Positions 35,492-42,797 of a stretch of DNA of 64,000 bases are shown here, in pieces. How positions within the stretch are numbered: the stretch's first letter is position 1; the number at the start of each line of letters is the position of its first letter. The translations under genes and the position numbers were made by a program. Source of the stretch: CADEFQ01 sp050249415 (GTDB taxonomy: Bacteria; Pseudomonadota; Gammaproteobacteria; Steroidobacterales; Steroidobacteraceae); the NCBI GenBank assembly GCA_050249415.1, contig JBFWQO010000010.1, positions 1 to 64,000 of the forward strand. Direction: 5' to 3'. The notes beneath the pieces are model-generated. The model did no database searches. It had not been told where the DNA came from and saw only the letters and a list, made by a program, of their open reading frames with translations.

Positions 35492-36706
35492 ATGAGCACC
35501 CATCCGGCATCCGCGCCCGCCACGACGACTTCGCCCCGCTACGGCATGATCGGCGCGGTCAGCTTCGTGCACATGCTGAACGACATGATGCAGTCGGTGA
35601 TCGTGACGATCTATCCGCTGCTGAAGCACGAGTTCAGCCTGAGCTTCGTGCAGATCGGCGCGATCACGCTGACCTTCCAGCTCACGGCGTCGCTGCTGCA
35701 ACCGCTAGTCGGCGCGGTGACCGACCGGCGACCGCTGCCGTACTCATTGCCGATCGGCATGTGCTTCACGCTCACCGGCCTCCTGCTGCTCTCGGTCGCG
35801 CCGAGCTATGCGCTGCTGCTGGTCGCGGTGGCGTTGATCGGCTGCGGCTCGGCGACCTTCCACCCGGAATCCTCGCGCGTCGCGCGCATGGCGGCGGGCG
35901 GTCGCTACGGCTTTGCGCAGGCACTGTTCCAGATCGGCGGCAACCTCGGCCAGGCGATGGGGCCGCTGTTCGCCGCGGTGGTGGTGTTGAAGCTCGGGCG
36001 CTCGAGCGCGGCCTGGTTCAGCCTCGTCGCGCTGCTCGCGATCGTGGTCCTGCTGCAGGTGAGCCGCTGGTACCGCGGGCACGTGGCCGAGCGGGCGACG
36101 AAGCACGCGCCGGTCGCCCGGTCGCCCCTGCCACGTGCAGTCATACGACACACGATCGCGATCCTGCTCGTGCTGATGTTCTCGAAGTTCGTCTACCTCG
36201 CGAGCATCAGCAGCTACTACGAGTTCTACCTGATGGAGCGCTTCGGCCTGTCGGCGCATGCGGCGGCGAACCTGCTGGCGGTGTTCCTGTTCGCCGTCGC
36301 CGCCGGAACGCTGCTCGGCGGCCCGCTCGGCGATCGTATCGGGCGCAGGCGCGTGATCTGGTTCTCGATCCTCGGCTGCGCGCCCTTCACGCTGATTCTG
36401 CCTTTCGTCGGGCTCGCATGGACGGTGGCGCTCAGCGTCGCGATCGGCCTCGTGCTCGCCTCGGCGTTCCCCGCCATCATCGTCTACGCGCAGGACATGC
36501 TCACGCACCGCATCGGCATGGTGTCGGGCCTGTTCTACGGTTTCAGCTTCGGACTCGGCGGCATCGGCGCGGCTTCGCTCGGCTTCCTCGCCGATCACTA
36601 CGGCATCGATTTCGTCTACCACGTCTGCGCCTTCCTGCCGCTGCTCGGCCTGCTCGCCGTGTACCTGCCGGATGTGCGGCCGCCCGGGCAGGATTCGCAG
36701 GCGTGA
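35492..36706 (+). CDS. MFS transporter, Fsr (fosmidomycin-resistance) type
   Basis: A 404-residue major facilitator with twelve helices. HMLNDMMQSVIVTIYPLLK in helix 1, VGAVTDRRPLPYSLPIGM in loop 2-3 and GSATFHPESSRVARMAAGGRYGFAQALFQIGGNLGQAMGP in helices 4-5 are Fsr-family hallmarks. Despite the family name, many relatives are metabolite carriers, and here it may move the substrate of the CoA pathway. It lies 59 bp after the last CoA-transferase and overlaps the next gene by 4 bp (GTGA). Confidence 0.9.
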   Translation: MSTHPASAPATTTSPRYGMIGAVSFVHMLNDMMQSVIVTIYPLLKHEFSLSFVQIGAITLTFQLTASLLQPLVGAVTDRRPLPYSLPIGMCFTLTGLLLLSVAPSYALLLVAVALIGCGSATFHPESSRVARMAAGGRYGFAQALFQIGGNLGQAMGPLFAAVVVLKLGRSSAAWFSLVALLAIVVLLQVSRWYRGHVAERATKHAPVARSPLPRAVIRHTIAILLVLMFSKFVYLASISSYYEFYLMERFGLSAHAAANLLAVFLFAVAAGTLLGGPLGDRIGRRRVIWFSILGCAPFTLILPFVGLAWTVALSVAIGLVLASAFPAIIVYAQDMLTHRIGMVSGLFYGFSFGLGGIGAASLGFLADHYGIDFVYHVCAFLPLLGLLAVYLPDVRPPGQDSQA

Positions 36707-37059
36707 AGCTGATCGAACGCCTGCGCCCACTGCTGCTCGAGCATGCGCAGGCGGCAAGCACGACCACGTACAAGCGCCTCGCCGATCGCCTGGGCCTCGA
36801 ACCGCCGCACACGATCCATCGGGTCACCGAAGCGCTCGAGGCGCTGATGGCGGAGGATGTCGCGGCCGGGCGACCCCTGCTCGCGGCGCTCTGCGTCAGC
36901 CGGCTGCATGGCCTGCCCGCCCGCGGGTTCTTCATGACGGCCCATGCGCTGGGCGTCTTCGCCGGCAACCCCGAGGGCGCAGACGCGCGCGGGTTCCATG
37001 CGCAGGAACTCGAGCGCGCCTTCGCCTTCTATGGCCCCTCGGGGCCCGCGCCCCGCTGA
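36703..37059 (+). CDS. Small conserved protein of unknown function
   Basis: A 118-residue soluble protein that I do not recognise. It starts at GTG 36703 inside the stop of the MFS gene. The first 60 residues look helical (KLIERLRPLLLEHAQAASTTTYKRLADRLGLEPPHTIHRVTEALEALM), with a pattern like a small winged-helix or HTH; the second half has ALCVSRLHGLPARGFFMTAHALG. No membrane segment, cysteine pair or catalytic motif stands out. The strict coupling to the Fsr-type transporter suggests a related or regulatory role. Confidence 0.75.
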   Translation: MKLIERLRPLLLEHAQAASTTTYKRLADRLGLEPPHTIHRVTEALEALMAEDVAAGRPLLAALCVSRLHGLPARGFFMTAHALGVFAGNPEGADARGFHAQELERAFAFYGPSGPAPR

Positions 37060-37079
37060 GCCCCTGACGACCGGCACCG

Positions 37080-37119
37080 CGCCTCTGGCCGTTCGCCGTT
37101 CGCCGCTCGCTGCTCGCCT
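37080..37119 (+). repeat. Repeat family B, copy 3 (single arm)
   Basis: CGCCTCTGGCCGTTCGCCGT and following bases match the right arm of copy 1; the core GTTCGCCGTTCGC is at 37091-37103. No matching left arm is present. It lies between the convergent small gene and the CPA2 antiporter gene. Confidence 0.75.
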
Positions 37120-37124
37120 TCCTC

Positions 37125-39104
37125 TCATCCCGCGAGCAGCAGCGCCTCCGCATGCTCGATCGCCTCGGGCTGCCCGTAGACGACAACGATGTCGCCTTCG
37201 CGCAGCACCGTGCCTTCCGCCGGCTCGCGACCGAGGATGCCCTGGCGGCGGATGCCGGTGAACGCGACCTCGGCGCCGCGCTCCCGCACGCTCGCGAGCG
37301 TGCGGCCGACCGCCCAGGCGCCGGGCGGCAGCACGATGGACCGGAGCTCCTCGCGAAACGCGTGCGTCTCGTCGATCGGGCGGGCGTCGTCACGGCGGAA
37401 GATGCTGCGCAGCGCGGCGTAGCGGTTGCCGCGGATGTCACCCACCGTGCGCATCACGCGCGCGGGCGGCACATGGAGCTGCATCAGCACGTGCGAAACC
37501 AGCATCAGGCTCGCCTCGAACGTTTCCGGCACGACTTCGGTGGCGCCCGCGGCCTTGAGATCGCCGAGGCGCGAGTCGTCCTGCGTGCGCACGAGCACGG
37601 GCACGTCGGCGCGCAAGCGCCGGATCGAGCGCAGGATGCCGATCGACACGGCCGGATTCGCGAACGTGATGATGACGGCGCTCGCGGCGGCGAGCCCGAC
37701 CCTCGTCAGCACCTCCTCGTCCGCCGAGTCGCCGAACAGCACCGGGTCGCCCGCCTGCCGGGCCGCACGGATGCGCACCGGATCGAGGTCGAGCGCGATG
37801 TACTCGAAGCCCTGTGCCTCGAGCACGCGCGCGATATTCTGGCCGACACGACCGAAGCCGCAGAGCACGACGTGCTCGCGCCGCGCGACGGCGTCCGCCG
37901 CCTCGTTCTCGCGGCTGAGCGCCGTCGCACGCGGCCCGCGCTCGCGCAGCACGAAGCGTGCGATATGCCGGTTGTTGCGCAGTATGAAGGGGCTCAGCAC
38001 CATCGACAGCACGATGGCGACGAGCAGCGGCTGCAGGATCCGCGGATCGGCCGCGCCGCTCTGCAGCAGGATCGTCAGGATCGCGACGCCGAACTCGCCG
38101 CCGATCGACACCACGACGCCGGTCCGCACCGCCTTGAATGTCGATTTCTCGAAGACGCGCACCGCGAGCGATGCGCACAGCCATTTGACGAGCAGCAGCG
38201 CCGCGAGCACCGCCGAGACGAGCAGGAATTCATGCCGCAGCAGCCCGACGTCGAGCAACGTGCCGACGGAGATGAAGAACAGTCCGAGCAGGATGTCGCG
38301 AAACGGCCGGATCACCGATTCGATCTGGTGCCGGTATTCGGTCTCGGCGAGCATCATGCCGGCGAGGAATGCCCCGAGGGCCATCGAGAGGCCCGCGAGG
38401 TGAGATGTCCACGCTGAGGCGAGCACCACGAGCAGCACGGTGAGCGTGAACAGTTCGCGCAGCCGGCTGTGGGCGATCTCGTAGAAGAGCGGCCGCAGCA
38501 GCCACCGCCCCGCCGCCCACACGACCCCGATCGCGAGCACGCCGCCGATCACGGCGCTCACGCTCGCCGCGAGCGAGAATTCATCGCCGCCGCGCGCCAG
38601 GGCCGAGGCGAGGGCGAGCAGCGGCACGAAGGCAATGTCCTGGAACAGGAGGATGCTGAAGGCGAGCCGCCCGTGCGTGCGGTTGAGTTCAGCCTGGTCG
38701 GTCAGCTGGTGCAGGATGATGGCGGTCGAGCTCATCGCGACGGCGCCGCCGAGCACGATCGCCTGCACGGCCGGGACTCCGAACAGCACTCCGATCAGCG
38801 CGAATGCGCCGGATGTCAGGAACACCTGCACCGCGCCGAGCCCGAAGACCTCCCGGCGCATCGCGATCATGCGCGGCCACGAGAACTCGAGGCCGAGCGT
38901 GAAGAGCAGGAAGACGACCCCGAGTTCGGCGAGCAGGTTCGTCGTGTCGGAGGCGACGAAGATGCCGACGGCGTGCGTGCCGAGCACCATGCCCACCGCG
39001 AGGTAGCCGAGGATCGCCGGCAGCCCCAGGCGACGCGCGATCGTCACGACCACCACCGCGGCCGCGAGCAGGATCAGGATCTGCGTGAGGGGCTGGTCCA
39101 GCAC
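37125..39104 (-). CDS. CPA2-type monovalent cation:proton antiporter with RCK domain (KefB/YbaL-like)
   Basis: A 659-residue membrane antiporter. About 13 helices lie in residues 1-385 (LLAELGVVFLLFTLGLEFS, MSSTAIILHQLTDQAEL, SILLFQDIAFVPLLAL with the conserved QD). A TrkA-N/RCK nucleotide-binding domain begins at about residue 415 (HVVLCGFGRVGQNIARVL, ALDLDPVRIR), and a TrkA-C domain follows at about 570-655 (LREGDIVVVYGQPEAIEHAEALL). This three-part layout matches YbaL/KefB-like potassium or sodium/proton antiporters. It follows the envelope locus on the same strand after 94 bp, but belongs functionally with ion homeostasis. Confidence 0.93.
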   Translation of the reverse strand: MLDQPLTQILILLAAAVVVVTIARRLGLPAILGYLAVGMVLGTHAVGIFVASDTTNLLAELGVVFLLFTLGLEFSWPRMIAMRREVFGLGAVQVFLTSGAFALIGVLFGVPAVQAIVLGGAVAMSSTAIILHQLTDQAELNRTHGRLAFSILLFQDIAFVPLLALASALARGGDEFSLAASVSAVIGGVLAIGVVWAAGRWLLRPLFYEIAHSRLRELFTLTVLLVVLASAWTSHLAGLSMALGAFLAGMMLAETEYRHQIESVIRPFRDILLGLFFISVGTLLDVGLLRHEFLLVSAVLAALLLVKWLCASLAVRVFEKSTFKAVRTGVVVSIGGEFGVAILTILLQSGAADPRILQPLLVAIVLSMVLSPFILRNNRHIARFVLRERGPRATALSRENEAADAVARREHVVLCGFGRVGQNIARVLEAQGFEYIALDLDPVRIRAARQAGDPVLFGDSADEEVLTRVGLAAASAVIITFANPAVSIGILRSIRRLRADVPVLVRTQDDSRLGDLKAAGATEVVPETFEASLMLVSHVLMQLHVPPARVMRTVGDIRGNRYAALRSIFRRDDARPIDETHAFREELRSIVLPPGAWAVGRTLASVRERGAEVAFTGIRRQGILGREPAEGTVLREGDIVVVYGQPEAIEHAEALLLAG

Positions 39105-39198
39105 CCGGCGAATATGCCACAGGGAAAGCGAACGGCCGACGGCGATCAGCCAGATGGCTGCCGCGCCTGACCGCCGCCTGGCTGTCAGCCGGCAGCTA

Positions 39199-39558
39199 TC
39201 AGCTATTCATCAGGACGGTCGTGTCGTAACGCTCGAAGCCGTGGATCGCCCGCCGGTACGCGTTGAGCACGAGCTTCTCGGCCACCTTGTCGGAGCGGGG
39301 CGACAGGAGCATCCGCAGCACCACGTCGTCCGCCGGGCGCGTGCGGTCCTCGGCGAGCAGCTGCTCGAGCACCCGCGTGACGCGGTGGAACAGCTCGTTG
39401 ACGAAGCGCAGGTGCGCGGTGTCGGCGACCTGCTCGCTGCCCGGGCCGTAGGTGCTGCGCGCTTCCTCGGCGAGCTCGTGCAGGAACGCGTTCAGCAGCC
39501 GCGCCTTGTCGAGCACGCGCAGCTCGCCGAAGTACTGGATTTCAGACTGCAGGTTCAC
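39199..39558 (-). CDS. Small helical protein at the end of the envelope locus
   Basis: A 119-residue protein, mostly charged amphipathic helices (VLDKARLLNAFLHELAEEAR, LRFVNELFHRVTRVLEQLLAED, DKVAEKLVLNAYRRAIHGFER). It has no signal peptide or membrane segment and so is probably cytosolic. I do not recognise a family. It starts 21 bp after the AgmX/PglI-tail gene and is the last gene of the minus-strand series. A run of imperfect CAGCTATCAGC-like repeat sequence lies around its stop codon (39180-39205). Confidence 0.75.
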   Translation of the reverse strand: MNLQSEIQYFGELRVLDKARLLNAFLHELAEEARSTYGPGSEQVADTAHLRFVNELFHRVTRVLEQLLAEDRTRPADDVVLRMLLSPRSDKVAEKLVLNAYRRAIHGFERYDTTVLMNS

Positions 39559-39579
39559 GCTCGCCTCGCCACACCCGTC

Positions 39580-40506
39580 CTAGGCCGGGAAGAAATCGAT
39601 CGGCTTCGTCGTCGTGATCGTCTCGACGTCGCGCGCCTCGAAGCGGAACAGGCGCACGCGCGCCACGATCTTGCGCTCGAGTTCCGGATCCTTGACCTCG
39701 CTCGACACGATCCGGCACATCGTAACCTCACCCGAGGGTGCAATGGTGAACTCCAGCACCATCTTGCCCTGCAGGTCGGGCTGCTCGCGCAGTGCGCGGC
39801 TGTAAAGGGCGTAGATCGCGCCCTTGTTGCGGTCGAACACGAGCTCGATCTCCTCGCGGCTGCGCGAGGCCTTGCCGCTGACGCCCGAGCGCGTGGCCGC
39901 CTCGCCACGGCCGCCGACGGGCACCCCGGACGGCATGCCCATGCGCGTCGTATTGTGGCCCTCGAGGCTGCCGGCCCCGGCGCCGAAGCCCCGGCTCGAG
40001 CTCGTCGATGCGATGCCGCCGCTCGCGGCGCCGATCTTCGAGGTGATCAGCGAGCGCTCCGCGCGGCTATCGGCGCCGACGGCGCCTGTGAGGTTCCGGG
40101 TCTGTTCGACCGGCACGATCGGCAGGTTCTGCCGCAGGTCGGCGAGCTCGTCCTGGAACTGGTTGACCGCCTTCTGCGCCTTCTTGCGCGCTTCCTCCGT
40201 GCGATCGACCGGCACCACGGGTTTCGGCGTGATCGCCGCGACCTTCACCTCGGGCTTCGGCTCCTCCTTCGGCACCGGTGGTGGTGGCGGCGGAGGCGGC
40301 GGCTGGTAGTCGAGCATCACCTTGGCGAGGCGCTGCGGCACCTCCTCGGCGACCGTGCGCTTCGGCACCGGCAGGAACGGCATCACGATCGCCGCGACGA
40401 CGACGACCACGAGCGCGATCGTGAGAAAGCGGCGCAGCCGTTCCCGCTCCTCGGGATCGATGTCCCAGGGCAGGTCGAATTGCCGATAGTACGGTGCGAG
40501 GATCAT
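39580..40506 (-). CDS. TonB-like protein with AgmX/PglI C-terminal domain
   Basis: A 308-residue energy-transducer-like protein. Residues 1-27 are cytosolic, a single helix spans about 28-45 (FLTIALVVVVVAAIVMPFL), a nine-proline run follows at 69-77 and a KEEPKPEVK stretch after it, as in TonB. A glycine/serine-rich spacer (about 150-210) leads to a C-terminal domain (about 220-305) with KNKGAIYALY-like and LQGKMVLEFTIAPSGEVTMCRIVSSEVKDPELERKIVARV, the AgmX/PglI tail found in Myxococcus motility proteins. The start at 40506 overlaps the second ExbD stop (ATGA); the longer frame to 40587 is rejected. Likely the moving link between the TolQR-like motor and the outer envelope. Confidence 0.85.
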   Translation of the reverse strand: MILAPYYRQFDLPWDIDPEERERLRRFLTIALVVVVVAAIVMPFLPVPKRTVAEEVPQRLAKVMLDYQPPPPPPPPPVPKEEPKPEVKVAAITPKPVVPVDRTEEARKKAQKAVNQFQDELADLRQNLPIVPVEQTRNLTGAVGADSRAERSLITSKIGAASGGIASTSSSRGFGAGAGSLEGHNTTRMGMPSGVPVGGRGEAATRSGVSGKASRSREEIELVFDRNKGAIYALYSRALREQPDLQGKMVLEFTIAPSGEVTMCRIVSSEVKDPELERKIVARVRLFRFEARDVETITTTKPIDFFPA

Positions 40507-41024
40507 GCCGGTTTGAAGCCGGCCGGCACCGGCTTCTCCTTCTGCAGCGTGGCGAGCGAGATGCGGCCGTAATCGGCATCCGTGCACGTCGCCATCACTT
40601 TCTTCAAGACGTCGTACGGAATCGACTTGTCGCCGAGGATCGTGATCTCGCGGGCGGCGAGGTCCTTCTCGGTCATCGCGCGCCCGACCAGCATCGGCCG
40701 CTTGAGCGCGGTGAGCAGCGGTTCGATCAGCGGCGAATCCGACGAGCGGATCTCGGCGAGCGACGTGACGTGCTCACCCTGCACGAAGAGGTCGGTCGTC
40801 GTCACCATCAGCACGACCGAGTCTTTCGGCTGTGCCTCGGCGATCGATTGCGGGATCTCGATGCCCTTCGTGTTCTGGATGACCTCGACCTCCGTCGAGT
40901 ACACGAGCAGGAACATCACGAGCACGGTCAGGATGTCGATCATCGGGATGAGGTTCAGCTCGAGGCCACCCTTGTGGCGCTCGTGGCTCTTCGCCATGCG
41001 GCGGGCGCGCCCGGACATGCTCAC
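40503..41024 (-). CDS. ExbD/TolR-family protein (2)
   Basis: A 173-residue biopolymer-transport protein. A short basic N-terminus precedes one transmembrane helix (about 24-43, LNLIPMIDILTVLVMFLLVY) with the proton-path Asp30, and a periplasmic domain with DSVVLMVTTTDLFVQGE and ILGDKSIPYDVLKKVMATC. It overlaps both neighbours by 4 bp. It differs clearly from the upstream ExbD, so the motor appears to contain two unlike TolR-type subunits, as with AglQ and AglS in the Myxococcus machine. Confidence 0.92.
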   Translation of the reverse strand: MSMSGRARRMAKSHERHKGGLELNLIPMIDILTVLVMFLLVYSTEVEVIQNTKGIEIPQSIAEAQPKDSVVLMVTTTDLFVQGEHVTSLAEIRSSDSPLIEPLLTALKRPMLVGRAMTEKDLAAREITILGDKSIPYDVLKKVMATCTDADYGRISLATLQKEKPVPAGFKPA

Positions 41025-41551
41025 GGGGCACCTGCCTTTACCGCGTCGAACTGCGGTGCGTCGCCGATCGAGATGTCCGGGAACAGCTCCGCCTGCACGG
41101 TGCGGCCGGCGTCGTCCACCTCGAGCACGCGCACCTTGTCCATCACCTGCACCAGCGTGTCGTACGGCGTGTCGGGCTCGAGGAGGATGGTGGCGGCCGT
41201 CATCTCCGGGAACCTCGCCTTCACGCGCTGCAGGTAGCCGGCGAGGCCGTCGTAATCGTAACCGGCCGCACTGCTCGGCAGCGGCGCGAGGGGCCCGCTG
41301 TTGCGGTCGGCGACGATCAGTTCGTTCTTGCGCACGATCACCTCGAGCTGCAGGCCCTGCGGCGGCTCACGGAACTCGGCAAGCCGTGCCGGCAGGTTCA
41401 GTTCGAGGATCACGGTGCGCGAGAACACCGCGGTCATCAGCAGGAAGGTCACGAGCACGATGAAGATGTCGATCATCGGCACGAGCAGCAGCTCGGCCGG
41501 CCGACGCCCGCGCCGCGCGATCTTCCGGGCCTCGTAGGAGGACCTGCGCAT
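41021..41551 (-). CDS. ExbD/TolR-family protein (1)
   Basis: A 176-residue biopolymer-transport protein. Basic N-terminus, one helix (about 21-42, LLLVPMIDIFIVLVTFLLMTA) with the proton-path Asp28, then a periplasmic domain (VIVRKNELIVADRNSG, TILLEPDTPYDTLVQVMDKVRVLE). It starts 17 bp after the TolQ/ExbB gene and overlaps the second ExbD gene by 4 bp. Confidence 0.92.
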   Translation of the reverse strand: MRRSSYEARKIARRGRRPAELLLVPMIDIFIVLVTFLLMTAVFSRTVILELNLPARLAEFREPPQGLQLEVIVRKNELIVADRNSGPLAPLPSSAAGYDYDGLAGYLQRVKARFPEMTAATILLEPDTPYDTLVQVMDKVRVLEVDDAGRTVQAELFPDISIGDAPQFDAVKAGAP

Positions 41552-41568
41552 CGCTCACTCCTCGCGCG

Positions 41569-42222
41569 TTACGCTGCGGCGGGAGCGTCCGGACGACGCT
41601 CGGTGATCGAGTTCAGGAACTTCACCGACGCCATCTCGAGACTGTCGATCAGCGCCGTGGTGCGCGATTGCAGCCAGGCGTGGATGAACAGCAGCGGCAC
41701 GGCGGTCAGGAGTCCGAATGCCGTGCAGTTCATCGCGACCGAGATGCTCGCCGACAGGAGGTTCGCCTTCTCGGCGGGGTTCACGGTCGCGACTGCCGCG
41801 AACGCGTGGATCAGGCCGAACACCGTGCCGAGGAGCCCGAGCAATGTCGCGAGATTGGCGAAGGTCGCGAGATAATGGGTGCGCCGCTCGATCTTCGGCA
41901 CCACCTCCATCAGGCTCTCTTCCATCGCCTTCTCGATGTCGTCGCGGCGCCGCGCCGAGGCGACCCGCGCGAGGCCGTAGTTCAGGATCTGGCCGATCGC
42001 CGAATCCGACTTCGACGTGACCTGCACCGCGGAACGGAAATCGCCGCGCTGCAGGAAGGGCGTGATCTCGGACCACAGCGCGCGATTGCGCCGCCCGACA
42101 TTCCACAGGTAGATGAAGCGCTCGGCCGCGATCGCGAGCCCGAGCACCAGTACGATGGCGATGGGCACCATCCAATGCCCTCCGCCCTGGAAAAAACGCA
42201 CAATCGAGCTATAGAGTTCCAT
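41569..42222 (-). CDS. MotA/TolQ/ExbB-family proton channel protein
   Basis: A 217-residue inner-membrane protein with three helices: about 17-36 (WMVPIAIVLVLGLAIAAERF), 110-145 (TFANLATLLGLLGTVFGLI) and 155-185 (ISVAMNCTAFGLLTAVPLLFIHAW). The GLLGTVFGLIHAFAAVA and T-A-FGLLTAVP stretches are hallmarks of TolQ/ExbB proton channels. ATG 42222 has a strong GAGGAGTGAGG site and is preferred to the frame opening at 42255. It lies 74 bp after the preceding gene, in an A-rich gap with a possible -35 TTGACA (42260-42265, minus strand), so the motor genes may have an extra promoter. Confidence 0.92.
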   Translation of the reverse strand: MELYSSIVRFFQGGGHWMVPIAIVLVLGLAIAAERFIYLWNVGRRNRALWSEITPFLQRGDFRSAVQVTSKSDSAIGQILNYGLARVASARRRDDIEKAMEESLMEVVPKIERRTHYLATFANLATLLGLLGTVFGLIHAFAAVATVNPAEKANLLSASISVAMNCTAFGLLTAVPLLFIHAWLQSRTTALIDSLEMASVKFLNSITERRPDAPAAA

Positions 42223-42296
42223 CGACCTCACTCCTCGCGAAAACCAGCAGGCCAAGCACTGTCAAACTGAATGACATAACCCCAAAAAGCTGCGAT

Positions 42297-42797
42297 CTAT
42301 TTCTCAGCTTTGTCGGCGCGCACCGCACCATCCGGCGCGAGTGCGTCGTAATAACGGTTCTGGCGGCGAAACACGTCACGGTCCACGGGCGCCAGCACCT
42401 CGTCCAGCAGGCTGTTGGCCGGCCTGCCGAGCAGGTCCCCCAGGTCCGACTGCTTCCACGGCACGATGTACAGCACCTTCGGCAGTTCGCGGTTGCCCGT
42501 GATCTGCGTCGTGTCGAGCTCGATCCGGTCCATCACCCGCTTCGTGCCGCCCGGCTGCGGCGTGGCGTTCGCGGGAGCGGTCCGGGCTGCCGGGACAGGC
42601 GCCGCCGCCTGCGCCGACGCGCCCGCGTCCGCGCCTCGTGAAGTCTCGACGGCCGGCTCGATCGACTCCGGGGACGGGATCTGCGCTCCGGGTGTCTGCG
42701 CCGTCGCTGGCGGCGGCGTCGGCTCCTGTGCGCGCACGCCTGCAACCGCGCCGGCGGCGACGAACATCCAGAACGCCACCCGATGTCTGCTACTCAT
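42297..42797 (-). CDS. Exported proline/alanine-rich protein of the envelope locus
   Basis: A 166-residue protein with a signal peptide (RVAFWMFVAAGAVAGVRAQ), a Pro/Ala/Gln-rich disordered region (about 24-85) and a compact C-terminal part with KRVMDRIELDTTQITGNRELPKVLYIVPW, then PVDRDVFRRQNRYYDALA. It is therefore periplasmic or surface associated. I do not recognise the family. Its start overlaps the end of the 1142-residue TPR gene by 8 bp, and it precedes the TolQ/ExbB gene, so it is probably a component of the same complex. Confidence 0.8.
   Translation of the reverse strand: MSSRHRVAFWMFVAAGAVAGVRAQEPTPPPATAQTPGAQIPSPESIEPAVETSRGADAGASAQAAAPVPAARTAPANATPQPGGTKRVMDRIELDTTQITGNRELPKVLYIVPWKQSDLGDLLGRPANSLLDEVLAPVDRDVFRRQNRYYDALAPDGAVRADKAEK

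Noticed and set aside
39580..42222. An ordinary TonB-ExbB-ExbD system serving the TonB-dependent receptor
   Set aside because: Two unlike ExbD proteins, the AgmX/PglI tail and the TPR partners argue for a different trans-envelope machine, although a TonB-like role is not excluded.
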